Numbered from the stretch's first letter, positions 50,397-59,505 are shown. The stretch: 64,000 nt of DNA from an uncultured Ruminiclostridium sp. (GCA_910579265.1 CAJTTE010000002.1:1-64000), one strand, 5' to 3'. The notes: generated by a model from the letters alone, not told the origin. A program made the numbers and translations.

Positions 50397-51239
50397 ATGA
50401 AAAAACATATAAAGCATTTTCTTATATTTTCACTAATAATTTTATCTTTGACAGGCTGTGAGGACAGTATTGATATTATATTAACGGAAACCTCATGAAC
50501 CGAAGCTTCAAAACCTTCTATAATTGAATCCGTTCCCGAAGAAAACTTAGAAAACACTACTGTTATCACAAATAATGAAGTCTTACCGCCGATAACAACT
50601 ATAATTATCTCCCGTCCAAGTATTGAGCAAGAGCTTGAGCATCATGCAGAACGTGGTCAGGATATTTCATTTGAACCAATCGAAGAAACGGAAGAATCGG
50701 TTCTTGCAAAAAAATATATAAGTGAAATGCAGGAGGCGGTGGACTGTATAGGTGACACATCGTGGAGTTCTGTTATAGATATTGACGAATATATTAACGA
50801 TGGCTATTTAAAGGATTATATTTTATTTGGTCTCAAAATACGTGGCAGAAACTACAAACGATTTAAAGACAACTATGAAATTGGATGTTTAGAGGCTATT
50901 GAACAAAAACAAGTAGGAGATATAATCTATGTTAAAGTAAAACTTTTAGCTCAATATATTGACAGTAAAAATAACGATTGGAGCAGTGTACTTACAACCG
51001 AGTGGGTAGGCATAAGGAATGGAAGGATTGTAGATGAAAGCATAATTGCCGGTGAAAATGTATATGGGTATATAGGGATTGAAGAGGATATGAAAAACAT
51101 ATATGGCGAACCAATAGGCTATTCTTTTCCCCCTCAAAGAAATCCATGGGATAATATTGAGGATATTAAAAAAATATATAATGGTCTAAAATCTCAAGGG
51201 TTCGGTATTGAGATGAAGGAATATCCACAGCCTAACTGA
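50397..51239 (+). pseudogene. lipoprotein paralogue 3 with an in-frame TGA at codon 34
   Basis: From ATG 50397 the frame encodes a lipoprotein signal peptide (lipobox LTGC, Cys21) and continues in one frame to 51239, except for TGA at 50496-50498. The protein after the stop matches paralogue 2 closely (RPSIEQELEHHAERGQDISF, DIDEYINDGYLKDYI, NPWDNIEDIKKIYNGLK). Only one codon breaks an otherwise open 280-codon frame. Either a recent nonsense mutation or a sequence error; a truncated 33-residue product would lose the whole domain. Confidence 0.8.
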
Positions 51240-51257
51240 TCTTAAAAAATATTTAAC

Positions 51258-51395
51258 GAGGAGAAACGCACCGAATTTATGAGAAAATCCGGGGCATATG
51301 CTACTCGTTTCAGCGGGGGATCGTATCTCCCAATGAAAGACCGACAAGGAACCTGCCGCCTAAAAGGCGGAGACTTATGGTTTTCGATTTAAAAA
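51258..51395. repeat. dispersed repeat family C, copy 2 (possible structured RNA)
   Basis: Aligns with 2488-2629 over its length. Here the hairpins are better formed: GGGGGAT-cgt-ATCTCCC with one wobble, and CCGCC-taaaa-GGCGG. The conserved ACCGACAAGGAACCTGCCGC lies between them. It follows the lipoprotein genes and abuts the groEL terminator. Confidence 0.55.
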
Positions 51396-53078
51396 TACCC
51401 TGCAAAGTGATTTCACCTTGCAGGGTATTTCATTTTTATCAATTATGAAGCGAATTAATACATTCCGCCCATTCCGCCGTCCATAAGGGGGAGCCGCAGG
51501 TTCCTTCTTATCTGCTACAAGGCTTTCGGTGGTAAGCACCATAGCCGCAACGGAAGCAGCGTTCTGGATAGCGGAACGTGTTACCTTAGCGGGATCAACG
51601 ATTCCTGCGCTAACCATATCAACATACTCTTCCTTGGCGGCATCGTAACCATAGCCGACAGCGCCGTTTCTTCTTATGCTGTCGATTATTACGCTTCCCT
51701 CAAGTCCTGCGTTAAGAGCGATCTGACGTACAGGCTCTTCCAATGCGCGAAGAACGATTTTAGCGCCTGTTTTTTCATCGCCTTCAAGTCCTTCGATAAG
51801 CTTTTCAACAGCGGGCATAGCGTTGATAAGAGCTGTGCCGCCTCCTGCAACGATACCTTCCTCAACGGCAGCCTTTGTTGCGGCAAGAGCATCTTCAATG
51901 CGAAGCTTCTTTTCCTTCATTTCCACTTCCGTAGCAGCGCCGACCTTTATAACGGCAACACCGCCGGAAAGCTTAGCGAGTCTTTCCTGAAGCTTTTCCT
52001 TGTCAAATTCGCTGGTGGTAGTCTCGATAGCGGCTTTAATCTGAGCAATTCTTTCCTTGATGGATTCGCTTGCTCCTGCTCCGTCAACAATAGTGGTATT
52101 TTCCTTACCGATCTTAACCTGCTTGGCAGTGCCGAGCATTTCAACGGTAGCGTCCTTAAGCTCGATTCCGAGATCAGAGGTAACTACCTGTCCGCCTGTG
52201 AGAATCGCGATATCCTGAAGCATTTCCTTGCGTCTGTCGCCGAAACCGGGAGCCTTAACGGCAACGCATACAAACGTACCTCTGAGTTTGTTGAGAATAA
52301 TGGTCGAAAGTGCTTCGCCTTCAATATCCTCAGCTATTATGAGCAGCTTTCTTCCTGCCTGTACAACCTGTTCCAAAAGGGGAAGAAGTTCCTGAATATT
52401 GGATATCTTCTTATCAGTGATAAGGATATAGGGTTCGTCAAGCTCTGCAACCATCTTTTCCATATCGGTTGCCATATAAGGGCTGATATAGCCTCTGTCG
52501 AACTGCATACCCTCAACGACTTCGCAGCTTGTTTCTGCGGTTTTGCTTTCCTCAACGGTGATAACGCCGTCTGCGGTGACTTTTTCCATGGCGTCTGCAA
52601 CAAGCTTGCCTACAACCTCGTCGCCGCTGGATACTGTGGCAACTCTTGCTATATCTGCGCTGTCCTTAACCTTCTGGGAATTCTTCTTGACCTCTTCAAC
52701 GGTGATTTCGACCGCTTCGGCAATCCCCTTCTTGACAACCATAGGATTGGCTCCTGCGGCGATGTTCTTCATGCCTTCGCGGATAAGCGCCTGTGCAAGA
52801 AGTGTAGCGGTGGTGGTACCGTCGCCCGCTGCATCGTTGGTTTTTGTGGAAACCTCTTTTACAAGCTGTGCGCCCATATTCTCAAACGGATCATCAAGCT
52901 CGATTTCCTTTGCAATTGTAACGCCGTCGTTTGTGATAAGAGGAGCGCCGTATTTTTTATCGAGAACAACGTTTCTGCCCTTAGGTCCGAGTGTGATCTT
53001 AACGGTATCGGCAAGCTGGTCAATTCCGCTGAGTAAAGCCTTTCTTGCATCCTCTCCGTAAATAATCTGTTTAGCCAT
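51375..53078 (-). CDS. groEL: chaperonin GroEL, C-terminal tail frameshifted
   Basis: 60-kDa subunit of the ATP-driven folding chamber. The body is normal: LGPKGRNVVLDKKYGAP, GDGTTTATLLAQ with the ATP-binding Asp, and VEEGIVAGGGTAL. After EPAAP the frame continues as PYGRRNGRNVLIRF, adding about 27 odd residues. In the +1 frame the same DNA reads LMDGGMGGMY then a stop at 51455-51457, the usual GGM tail. A single extra base in the five-G run 51487-51491 would explain it. Second gene of the HrcA-type groES-groEL operon. Confidence 0.93.
   Translation of the reverse strand: MAKQIIYGEDARKALLSGIDQLADTVKITLGPKGRNVVLDKKYGAPLITNDGVTIAKEIELDDPFENMGAQLVKEVSTKTNDAAGDGTTTATLLAQALIREGMKNIAAGANPMVVKKGIAEAVEITVEEVKKNSQKVKDSADIARVATVSSGDEVVGKLVADAMEKVTADGVITVEESKTAETSCEVVEGMQFDRGYISPYMATDMEKMVAELDEPYILITDKKISNIQELLPLLEQVVQAGRKLLIIAEDIEGEALSTIILNKLRGTFVCVAVKAPGFGDRRKEMLQDIAILTGGQVVTSDLGIELKDATVEMLGTAKQVKIGKENTTIVDGAGASESIKERIAQIKAAIETTTSEFDKEKLQERLAKLSGGVAVIKVGAATEVEMKEKKLRIEDALAATKAAVEEGIVAGGGTALINAMPAVEKLIEGLEGDEKTGAKIVLRALEEPVRQIALNAGLEGSVIIDSIRRNGAVGYGYDAAKEEYVDMVSAGIVDPAKVTRSAIQNAASVAAMVLTTESLVADKKEPAAPPYGRRNGRNVLIRFIIDKNEIPCKVKSLCRVFLNRKP
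51393..51430 (-). terminator. terminator of groESL
   Basis: AAATACCCTGCAA and TTGCAGGGTATTT are exact complements, with an inner GTGA/TCAC stem. On the minus strand the helix is followed by TTAAATC. It may act in both directions. Confidence 0.8.
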
Positions 53079-53117
53079 ATCAATCAGTTCCTTTCAAATT
53101 TTATTCTGCAATTCTGT

Positions 53118-53402
53118 TTATTCAACGATAGCCAATACATCGCTCTGACGGAGGATTGTATATTCAACGCCGTCAACCTTTACCTCTGTTCCCGCGTACT
53201 TGCTGATAAGTACCTTGTCGCCTACTTTAACTTCCATTTCCACCTTCTCGCCGTCAACTACTCCGCCGGGACCCACCGCAACAATCTCCGCAACCTGTGG
53301 TTTTTCCTGAGCGGAGCTCGTAAGGATTATTCCGCCCTTTGTGGTTTCTTCAGCTTCCAGCATCTTTATAACTACTCTGTCGGCTAACGGTTTAATGTTC
53401 AT
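53118..53402 (-). CDS. groES: co-chaperonin GroES
   Basis: The 94-residue lid of the GroEL chamber. IKPLADRVVIKMLEAEETTKGGI is the family start, with mobile loop GGIILTSSAQEKP, and GDKVLISKYAGTEVKVDG near the end. AGGAGGC precedes the ATG. Controlled by a CIRCE element just upstream; groEL follows after about 40 bases. Confidence 0.97.
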   Translation of the reverse strand: MNIKPLADRVVIKMLEAEETTKGGIILTSSAQEKPQVAEIVAVGPGGVVDGEKVEMEVKVGDKVLISKYAGTEVKVDGVEYTILRQSDVLAIVE

Positions 53403-53433
53403 ATATATGCCTCCTTAAAAATTTTTCTTCATG

Positions 53434-53460
53434 TTAGCACTCTTAGCGTTTGAGTGCTAA
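53434..53460 (-). promoter_or_regulatory. CIRCE operator of groESL
   Basis: TTAGCACTC, nine bases, GAGTGCTAA: a perfect CIRCE element, the binding site of the heat-shock repressor HrcA. It lies between the promoter and groES. hrcA itself is not in the window. Confidence 0.95.
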
Positions 53461-53465
53461 ATACT

Positions 53466-53493
53466 ATTTTATCCATTTCCCAAAAAAAATCAA
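53466..53493 (-). promoter_or_regulatory. groESL promoter
   Basis: On the minus strand TTGATT (53488-53493), 16 bases, TAAAAT (53466-53471), immediately upstream of CIRCE. Confidence 0.65.
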
Positions 53494-53685
53494 GAGTTTT
53501 TTCCCGATTTTTTATTTTTTGTCATTTTACATCAATAGATATAAATTTAAGCTTTATGATTTGTGCAAAATGCTAAAACCGTAAATTAAATGTAACCTTT
53601 TAATAGAGTAAAGTGTTTTATTTACAGAAGCTTCAAAAAGGCAAAGGCGGATTTGATTATAAAAATTTTAGAAAGTGGTGAAAAA

Positions 53686-55374
53686 ATGAAAAGAATTTTA
53701 TTATCCCTTTTTTCTGTTTTGATTGCCGCAGCGTTTACAGCCTGCTCTTCGGAAAGTACAAATAAAATAACTGATATGCTTGAAAATAAAGAAGAAATTG
53801 GCATTGCAGGCGATGGTTATGATGCTCCCGAAGCGTTACCCGACGGCATATGCGGTGATTATGAGGATTGTATGCCGGGAGATGATATAGATTCCGGAAA
53901 TAATTCAACGATCCCCGCAATAGCCGGGACTCTGACGGCCGGAGAATGGAATGACAATAATCATTGGACTTTTTGGCAAAGTCTGTATCAAAAGGATGAT
54001 ACGGGTTGGGAAAGCTATCGTAAAATATGGGATAAAAATTTTTGCTCCCGTACTTTTGTTTCGTTGACCGTAAACGGAATCCCGGTTGAAAATGCGCATG
54101 TTACTCTTGAAGACGCTAACGGAAAAACTTTATGGATATCCGTAACCGACAATGAAGGAAAAGCATATCTGTTTTATACCCCGGATGTATTTTCCGTCGG
54201 GGATCTGAAAGTTAAAACAGTTTATGGAGGAGAAGCGGTAATAACCCCTGAAACAGCAAAGAACCCTGTGATTTTTAATTTTGACGTACAAAGTGATGAA
54301 GTTACAACCGTAAAGGATAAGTCATTGGATTTGGCTCTGGTTGTTGATACCACAGGATCTATGTCCGATGAACTCAGTTATTTGCAGAAGGAGCTTGAAA
54401 GTGTTATAAGCCGTGCCGCGAAAGACAACGGAAATATTCCCGTGCGTCTCAGCGTAAGCTTTTACCGTGATGACGGTGACGAATATGTTGTACGTTCTTT
54501 TGATTTTACCGATGATATTCCGAAAGCGGTAAAGGATCTTAACGCACAGAATGCCGACGGCGGCGGAGATTATCCCGAAAAGGTAAACGCAGCGCTTGAT
54601 AATGGCATAAATAAATTAAATTGGGAAGATGAGAGCACTAAGCTCATGTTCATAATACTTGATGCTCCTCCGCACGGAGAGGATAAATCAGCGGTGAAAC
54701 AAATGAATGATCTTGTGTTACAAGCTTCTCAAAAAGGTATACGCCTTATTCCGATACTTGCAAGCGGCGGTGACAAAGAAACAGAATTTCTTATGCGTGA
54801 TTTTGCGCTGAAAACTAACGGTACCTATCTTTTCCTTACGGATGACAGCGGTGTAAGCACCGGTCAGCATATCGATCCTACGGTAGGCGATTATGCGGTG
54901 GAAAAGCTTAACGATCTGATGGTTAAGGTAATAAACCGTTACCTGAAAAAAACCGATAAGCCTGCCGAATACACGGATGAAAAAGTTGAAATAAAGGACC
55001 CCGTAACTGATTCCCAAAAGTATTCCGCTAATGAAGTAACCATGAAGCTTATCGATTCAGAATATGATTCCGGCGAGTTAAAATTTGAAATATCCAATAA
55101 AACGGAAAATGATTATGTCTATGGCTATGGCTTTGACCTGGAGTGCTTAAAAGACGGTCAATGGGTAAAACTTGAACCGCTGGACAGTATGTCAGTAATT
55201 GAAATAGCTGTCATTCTTCAGGCTGGAACATCCAATATGTTCGATGCTCCGGTAAAGGAGTATTTTGGCGAGCTTCCTTCGGGAAAATACCGGATTGTAT
55301 TAAAGGCCTCTTCAAGTACCGGCGAACATCTGACCTTATATGGAGAATTTGAAAAAGATATTATTATCGATTGA
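53686..55374 (+). CDS. VWA-domain lipoprotein
   Basis: A 562-residue exported lipoprotein. ATG 53686 (GAAAGTGGTGAA before it) gives a signal peptide with lipobox FTAC. Residues ~110-190 look like a Greek-key/Ig-type domain with LTVNGIPVENAHVTLEDANG. A von Willebrand A domain spans about 215-425 with MIDAS motif VVDTTGSMSDE, the later Thr in NADGGGDYPEKV and FIILDAPPH. A C-terminal beta domain follows (ELKFEISNKTENDYVYGYGF). Role unknown; binding to surface ligands is plausible. A terminator follows. Confidence 0.85.
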   Translation: MKRILLSLFSVLIAAAFTACSSESTNKITDMLENKEEIGIAGDGYDAPEALPDGICGDYEDCMPGDDIDSGNNSTIPAIAGTLTAGEWNDNNHWTFWQSLYQKDDTGWESYRKIWDKNFCSRTFVSLTVNGIPVENAHVTLEDANGKTLWISVTDNEGKAYLFYTPDVFSVGDLKVKTVYGGEAVITPETAKNPVIFNFDVQSDEVTTVKDKSLDLALVVDTTGSMSDELSYLQKELESVISRAAKDNGNIPVRLSVSFYRDDGDEYVVRSFDFTDDIPKAVKDLNAQNADGGGDYPEKVNAALDNGINKLNWEDESTKLMFIILDAPPHGEDKSAVKQMNDLVLQASQKGIRLIPILASGGDKETEFLMRDFALKTNGTYLFLTDDSGVSTGQHIDPTVGDYAVEKLNDLMVKVINRYLKKTDKPAEYTDEKVEIKDPVTDSQKYSANEVTMKLIDSEYDSGELKFEISNKTENDYVYGYGFDLECLKDGQWVKLEPLDSMSVIEIAVILQAGTSNMFDAPVKEYFGELPSGKYRIVLKASSSTGEHLTLYGEFEKDIIID

Positions 55375-55406
55375 TTTTCCGAAACCGTTTAATAAATAGA
55401 ACTATT

Positions 55407-55446
55407 AACTGCTGTTTTGTTGATTTTAAACAAAATAGCAGTTTTT
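55407..55446 (+). terminator. terminator of the VWA lipoprotein gene
   Basis: AACTGCTGTTTTGTT (55407-55421) pairs with AACAAAATAGCAGTT (55429-55443) with one mismatch, then TTTG. Confidence 0.8.
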
Positions 55447-55560
55447 GTGTCTGTAAATCATAAGAATTTGCTGTTAAAATCATGAAAATCTATAAACCTT
55501 ATGTTATAAAATAATGCAACCTGAACAAATTCCCCTTTTACATGTCAATTTACTATCAAC

Positions 55561-55589
55561 TTGCATTGTGCAGATTTAACGATTACAAT
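55561..55589 (+). promoter_or_regulatory. promoter of the ECF S-component gene
   Basis: TTGCAT (55561-55566), 17 bases, TACAAT (55584-55589). No vitamin riboswitch fold was recognised in the short leader. Confidence 0.6.
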
Positions 55590-55642
55590 ATAATCATAGC
55601 AAACCTGAAAAAATATTCCGGGTGAGAAAGGAAGAACATAAA

Positions 55643-56449
55643 ATGGAGCGTTCTGCAAGCAATAAAATAATGAAAATAGTAACGGTGGGACTTATGGCAG
55701 CATTGGTTTTTGTGGGAAATTATCTTTCTTTCCCTATACCCAACGGCTTTTTGGTATCAAGAATACATTTAGGTAATTCCATGTGCCTGCTTGCCGGTCT
55801 TTTATTCTGCGGGAGCACGGGGGGACTTGCCAGTGGAATAGGCGGAGCACTTTATGACTTACTTAATCCTGCTTATATACTTTCATCCCCATATACCTTT
55901 ATCTCTAAATTTGCAATGGGCTTTGTTGCAGGTAAGCTGAACAGGCGTAATTCTGAAGGAAAAATAACCGTCAGAACTACAATGCTTGCTGCCGTAACCG
56001 GTCAGCTTGTGTATATCGTGCTGTATTTGATCAAATCCTTCTTTACGGTTCTTATAATAGGCGGAACGGCGGAAGCAGCATGGACGGCAGTGGGAACAAA
56101 TGCTGTCACATCCTCAATAAACGCGGTGATTTCCGTAATCATATCCGTTCCTCTCTATATTGCGCTGAGATCCGCTCTGACAAAAACTCCGATAAAGCCG
56201 CTTATAAATGAAAAGACCGAAAGCAAGGGGTATTTTAATCCTGTAACAGTTGGGCTTATCGCTTTTGCTTTTGTTACTGTAACGGTATACACTATAAATC
56301 TTTCCGCCCAATCCAAGCTTGAAAAAAAGGATATGGAGGAAAAGGAAGCATTGGAACAGAGATTGGAGGATTATGAAATGAAATTGGATCATCTGTACAA
56401 AGAGCTTGATATAAAAATTCCTGATGCTTCGTTATCTGAGGAGAACTGA
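55643..56449 (+). CDS. ECF transporter S component with coiled-coil tail
   Basis: A 268-residue membrane protein. The first ~180 residues hold five to six helices with the substrate-binding subunit pattern (TVGLMAALVFVGNYLSFPIP, HLGNSMCLLAGLLFCGSTGG, LASGIGGALYDLLNPAYIL). A seventh hydrophobic segment near 205-220 precedes a charged heptad-like tail of about 45 residues (LEKKDMEEKEALEQRLEDYE). Typical S components lack this tail. Substrate cannot be stated. No EcfA/T genes are nearby, so shared modules are presumed. Confidence 0.82.
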   Translation: MERSASNKIMKIVTVGLMAALVFVGNYLSFPIPNGFLVSRIHLGNSMCLLAGLLFCGSTGGLASGIGGALYDLLNPAYILSSPYTFISKFAMGFVAGKLNRRNSEGKITVRTTMLAAVTGQLVYIVLYLIKSFFTVLIIGGTAEAAWTAVGTNAVTSSINAVISVIISVPLYIALRSALTKTPIKPLINEKTESKGYFNPVTVGLIAFAFVTVTVYTINLSAQSKLEKKDMEEKEALEQRLEDYEMKLDHLYKELDIKIPDASLSEEN

Positions 56450-56495
56450 TATCAGCATCCTGCGTGTGTCCTGTTATTTATATTTGAACAATAAA

Positions 56496-56532
56496 AAGCG
56501 GTAATCAAGAAGGATGATTACCGCTTATATTT
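56496..56532. terminator. bidirectional terminator between ECF S gene and EAL gene
   Basis: AAGCGGTAATCA (56496-56507) and TGATTACCGCTT (56515-56526) pair perfectly, with ATATTTTTT to the right and T-rich complement to the left. It serves both convergent genes. Confidence 0.85.
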
Positions 56533-56533
56533 T

Positions 56534-59047
56534 TTATTCTTCCGCATGTCGGAAATCAGGATGCATGTTAAAGTCCATAAACACATCTTCTGAAACAGGC
56601 TTGGAATAGAAATAACCCTGTACCATATCGCAACTTGTGCCTTTTAGGAAATGTATCTGGTCCACGGTTTCAACGCCTTCGCATATTACCGAAATATGAA
56701 GCCGGCTCGCCATGCTTATTATGCTTGAAATAATGATCTGGTCATTATTGAGAAGAGTGTGATTGGAGAAGAATTCCTTGTCGATTTTAAGTATATCTAC
56801 CGGAAGACTTTTCAGCATGTTTAAAGATGAAAAGCCGGAGCCGAAATCATCTATCGATACTAAAAATCCCATTTCCTTCATTTTTTCCATCACTTCGAGA
56901 GCGGCTTGCTGATTTTCAAGAAAAACGCTTTCCGTTAGTTCGAATTCCAGAAGATCAGAAGGGATCTGATAGCTGTTTACCAATCCTTTTATCCTGTCCA
57001 GAAAGCCTTCTTCTTTTAAATGGAGCATTGAAACATTTACCGAGATGGGAACAACCGGTTGATTATTGTCAAGCCTGTTCTTTATAAATTTGCAGACCTC
57101 TTCATAAACATAGAAATCGAGTACTGTTATAAAACCGTTTTTTTCAAGGCACGGAATAAAATCATTGGGAGGTATCATTGTGCCGTCAGGTTTTTTCCAT
57201 CTTACGAGAGCCTCTCCTCCGACAAGCTTTGAGTTTTCTAAGGCTACCTTAGGTTGATAGTAAATCACAAATTCGCGGTTTATAAGTGCTTTCATTGCAT
57301 TATTAAGCATCTCCAGCTCATGAGTAACGCCTATTGTCATACTTGAATCGTAAAATGCACATGCGGTTTCCACCATATTCTTGCAGGATTTGCATGCTGT
57401 AGTAGCGTTATCCATAGCGGTGCCTATATCCGTATTAAAACTGTTGAATATATATAAGCCGCAGGAGAAGGTCAGGTTATATCCTAAGGATTTTTCCTTC
57501 TGACTGAAAACAAAGCTGTCGGTAACGGTTCTTGCTTTTATTTCAAGTCTTTCTTTAGGACAACGGACGAGAGATATGAATTTATCCGAGAAAATACGGC
57601 AGCTTAATATGGTTTCGTCCTTATCGGGCGCGATAGCTTCGGCAAATTCCTTTAATATCCTGTCTCCGGCTTCGATACCATATTTTTCATTTATATATTT
57701 GAAATTGTTGATGTCATAGCATATAAGCGCCAGGTTATCCGGTCTTGCTTCCAGATTAAGCGTTTCTTCGGCAATATTTCTGAATTTTCCTATAGCGGGG
57801 AGACCGGTAAGCTTGTCATAGTTGGTAAGCCGGTCAATGGTAATATTGGCTTTCTGATAGTCGCGCATCTTCAGAAGATACGAGGATATTATTCTTCTTA
57901 CGGTTTTCATTATATGAATATCATCATTGTTGTCGCCTGAAAATCCGTCACAGCAAAGAATACCGCTGAATTTGTTTCCGTTATATAACGAGCACAGTAA
58001 AACGGTTTCGTTGCCGCATATTTCTTTTAATATCACTGGCAGTCCGCTGGTGGAAATATTTTCGGCAAGTATTATTTTTTTGCTCTTAAAGGCTGACAGC
58101 ATTAGCTCCCAATCGCTTTGATCCGTTGTTATAATATTATTATCCGGCGGAACCAAGGCGTTATCACTGAAACAATATGTCATTTTAAGAGAAAAGGGAA
58201 GCTCCTCGGCTTCGTATATTTTTACTTTTTTTAGCGCTAAATGGCGTCCGATCTTCGACATAAGCATTTTAACCGCTTCGTCGGCATTAGTGGCGTTATC
58301 CACCAGATCAAAGGCAAAATCGGTAATTTCTTTTTCAAAATCATATTTAAAAATATTTATGTTTTTATTACCGTTTTTTGAATCATTTACTATAAGTCCC
58401 ATTACCACGGATTCGTCGTTGGCATGGGTGGTTCTTGCTTTTACGGTGCATGTCGAAAATGTGTTGTTGCTTCCGTTGGATAATCTCAGAATATATTCGA
58501 GACTGCTTCTGCCTTCATAAACATCTTGACAAAAGCATTTAAATAAATCCAGATCATCATTATAAACTATGTTATGCTCATAAAAATAACGTTCGAAATC
58601 GTCAAAACATCCTACAAATGAAAATTCGCCGTCACGGTTCGCATAAAGATAGAGTCTTTTGTCACTTAGACTATACCGGAAAATACTGTCGGCGGACAGG
58701 GAAGCGGCAACAAATACAGTATCGTTTTCACGAGATATAAAAAGCATAACCGAAAGCTCTGTATTATTTTCGGATTTTCTTTTGACGGTAAAAACGGAAT
58801 CCATATATCCGAAAGAATTTTTTAGCATTAAATTAAAGCTATTCTGAACCTCGGAAATTTTGCCTATTTCTATTGAATATTTTTCAAGCTCCAGGATCTT
58901 GCAAAGCAGTACGTTATCTCCTTTGGAAATCGAAACAAAGTCGAATACCGATTCGTCGGCAGAAAGTATGTCTATACCTTTTGGAGAGAGCAAAAAATTC
59001 AAATTTCCGATAAACTCGGTGTCATTATGCAGGATTGATGTACGCAA
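56534..59047 (-). CDS. cyclic-di-GMP phosphodiesterase with degenerate GGDEF and intact EAL domains
   Basis: An 837-residue signalling protein without obvious membrane segments. Residues ~1-230 are an undefined sensory region; ~240-395 look GAF-like; ~410-560 form a GGDEF domain (YDKLTGLPAIGKF) whose active motif is replaced by RIFSDKF, so no cyclase activity is expected. Residues ~580-830 form an EAL domain with all key parts: GGEALVRW, SVNVSM, ELTES, SIDDFGSGFSS, LKIDKEF, CEGVE and QGYFYSKP. Predicted to degrade c-di-GMP. Start is TTG 59047 after GGGAGG. Confidence 0.9.
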   Translation of the reverse strand: MRTSILHNDTEFIGNLNFLLSPKGIDILSADESVFDFVSISKGDNVLLCKILELEKYSIEIGKISEVQNSFNLMLKNSFGYMDSVFTVKRKSENNTELSVMLFISRENDTVFVAASLSADSIFRYSLSDKRLYLYANRDGEFSFVGCFDDFERYFYEHNIVYNDDLDLFKCFCQDVYEGRSSLEYILRLSNGSNNTFSTCTVKARTTHANDESVVMGLIVNDSKNGNKNINIFKYDFEKEITDFAFDLVDNATNADEAVKMLMSKIGRHLALKKVKIYEAEELPFSLKMTYCFSDNALVPPDNNIITTDQSDWELMLSAFKSKKIILAENISTSGLPVILKEICGNETVLLCSLYNGNKFSGILCCDGFSGDNNDDIHIMKTVRRIISSYLLKMRDYQKANITIDRLTNYDKLTGLPAIGKFRNIAEETLNLEARPDNLALICYDINNFKYINEKYGIEAGDRILKEFAEAIAPDKDETILSCRIFSDKFISLVRCPKERLEIKARTVTDSFVFSQKEKSLGYNLTFSCGLYIFNSFNTDIGTAMDNATTACKSCKNMVETACAFYDSSMTIGVTHELEMLNNAMKALINREFVIYYQPKVALENSKLVGGEALVRWKKPDGTMIPPNDFIPCLEKNGFITVLDFYVYEEVCKFIKNRLDNNQPVVPISVNVSMLHLKEEGFLDRIKGLVNSYQIPSDLLEFELTESVFLENQQAALEVMEKMKEMGFLVSIDDFGSGFSSLNMLKSLPVDILKIDKEFFSNHTLLNNDQIIISSIISMASRLHISVICEGVETVDQIHFLKGTSCDMVQGYFYSKPVSEDVFMDFNMHPDFRHAEE

Positions 59048-59505
59048 AATAACCTCCCGTGGGTATGTTAATTTTATGTAACCCTTTACATTTATGAAAT
59101 AACCCTTGTATATTGAATGAAATCCGTAAGCCTTTTGAAAATATGTTATGCGGCATTGAATTTACTCGGGATTTTTCATTTAGGTAAATTAAACGCTTAC
59201 CGGAAAGTAATTACATAACAAGTCACAAACTGCTGTCGTTGTAAACCGTAAGGAGAGATTTGTATTGTACTCCGACAATTACAATTATATCCGAAAAGCG
59301 GCTAAAGGTCAATAGTTTTTTGGATTTTTTGGCAGTATCTGCTAACGTCAAAATTAACAAAAGAAAATATGGTTTTTAGGAAAAAAAGTAAAAAAGCATA
59401 CCGGTAATCGTTTACAGTACCCCTATGTTTTAAGTATGGATTAAATGTAATCCTTTTCCTGAACTTTAAGGTTTTTAGCTAAAATATTTGAATGAAAAAA
59501 CCGTT
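59048..59505. other. 458-bp intergenic region with one possible micro-ORF
   Basis: At 59265-59315 a 16-residue frame (TTG start, YSDNYNYIRKAAKGQ) follows a good AAGGAG. It has no known relatives that I recognise and could be chance. The rest is AT-rich without gene or repeat. The M20 promoter follows at 59506. Confidence 0.3.
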
